6,643 bases of DNA from NCBI GenBank assembly GCA_943326315.2, contig CALPSU020000141.1, forward strand, positions 1 through 6,643, given 5' to 3'. Of the stretch, positions 6,207 through 6,643 are shown piece by piece. The position numbers and the translations under genes were made by a program. The number at the start of each line of letters is the position of its first letter. The first letter of the stretch is position 1. Below the pieces are notes generated by a model. The model searched no databases. It was not told the DNA's origin and saw nothing but the letters and a program-made list of their open reading frames with translations. The DNA comes from Chryseobacterium gleum. Its GTDB lineage: Bacteria > Bacteroidota > Bacteroidia > Flavobacteriales_D > Crocinitomicaceae.

Positions 6207-6643
6207 ATGATTGATAATATTCAAAGTATAGCACGTTATAATTTTTGGGATGGAGCTCCAAAATTAGGTTTTTTACGATCCAATTATCTTAAAAAATTAA
6301 TCTCATTTGAACAAAGCTCTTTGATTAAAGTTTTAGTCGGACAAAGAAGGGTAGGTAAAAGTTTTATTTTAAGACAATACATTGATCATTTAATAAAATC
6401 TGGAGTAGAAGCTAGAAATACGTTGTATATCAATATGGAATATACCAACTTTGAATTTATTTCAACTCATAAAGATTTAGCTAATTTAATAGACACCTAT
6501 TTTGATGAATATAAAATAAAAGGTAAACTACATTTATTCATAGATGAAGTTCAACGAATAGATCAATGGGAGAAAATAATTAATTCCTTATCACAAGATT
6601 ATACAAGAGATATAGCAATCTATATTACAGGTTCTAATTCAGA
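6207..6643 (+). CDS. AAA_14/DUF4143-type P-loop ATPase, 3' end cut by window
   Basis: The first 145 codons are present and the frame is open to the right edge. An in-frame TGA at 6201-6203 makes the ATG at 6207 the earliest possible ATG. After an N-terminal segment with RYNFWDG and LGFLRSNYL (10-28) comes Walker A, GQRRVGKS (45-52), Walker B LFIDEVQ (110-116) followed by the family-typical W-E-K (121-123), and a sensor-like ITGSNS (140-145). This is the AAA_14 pattern seen in predicted ATPases that normally continue into a C-terminal DUF4143 region, which lies outside the window. Full proteins are usually around 400 residues, so roughly two thirds is missing. Their cellular role is poorly defined; they are common in variable regions of bacterial and archaeal genomes. 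It diverges from the fic-like gene, and the space upstream is filled by four 39-bp repeats ending 9 bp before the start codon. No convincing promoter or Shine-Dalgarno is visible. Confidence 0.9.
   Translation, partial: MIDNIQSIARYNFWDGAPKLGFLRSNYLKKLISFEQSSLIKVLVGQRRVGKSFILRQYIDHLIKSGVEARNTLYINMEYTNFEFISTHKDLANLIDTYFDEYKIKGKLHLFIDEVQRIDQWEKIINSLSQDYTRDIAIYITGSNS

Overview
The window is very AT-rich and points to the phylum Bacteroidota, most likely a flavobacterium-like lineage. The reasons are two exported proteins built as a carboxypeptidase-regulatory-like domain plus DUF5686, a combination I know only from Bacteroidota; weak or absent Shine-Dalgarno sequences; and a match to the Bacteroidota -7 promoter box (TAnnTTTG) upstream of the reverse-strand gene. 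I cannot place it to genus.

Layout. Positions 3-5018 hold two tandem, same-strand, paralogous genes separated by 18 nt. Both encode proteins of about 830 residues with a signal peptide, an N-terminal beta-sandwich and a C-terminal half that looks like an outer-membrane beta-barrel. A convergent Fic-family gene with a C-terminal winged helix lies on the minus strand (5060-5977). A 229-nt intergenic region (5978-6206) separates it from a divergent P-loop ATPase gene of the AAA_14/DUF4143 type, which starts at 6207 and runs off the right edge.

The first half looks like ordinary envelope genes. The right-hand third is the unusual part. The Fic protein has lysine in place of the catalytic histidine of the Fic motif and aspartate in place of the inhibitory glutamate, yet keeps its DNA-binding-like C-terminus. 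A perfect 17-bp palindrome overlaps its putative promoter. The intergenic region also holds four exact-length 39-bp units. Each carries a 14-bp imperfect dyad (TAAGNTNNANCTTA) in which the dyad-paired bases are invariant and the unpaired bases vary, as expected for an operator bound by a dimer.

My reading is inference: the Fic protein may be a catalytically dead or altered Fic protein that works as a regulator of its own promoter, next to an ATPase gene under separate multi-operator control. Nothing in the window proves that the Fic and ATPase genes work together.
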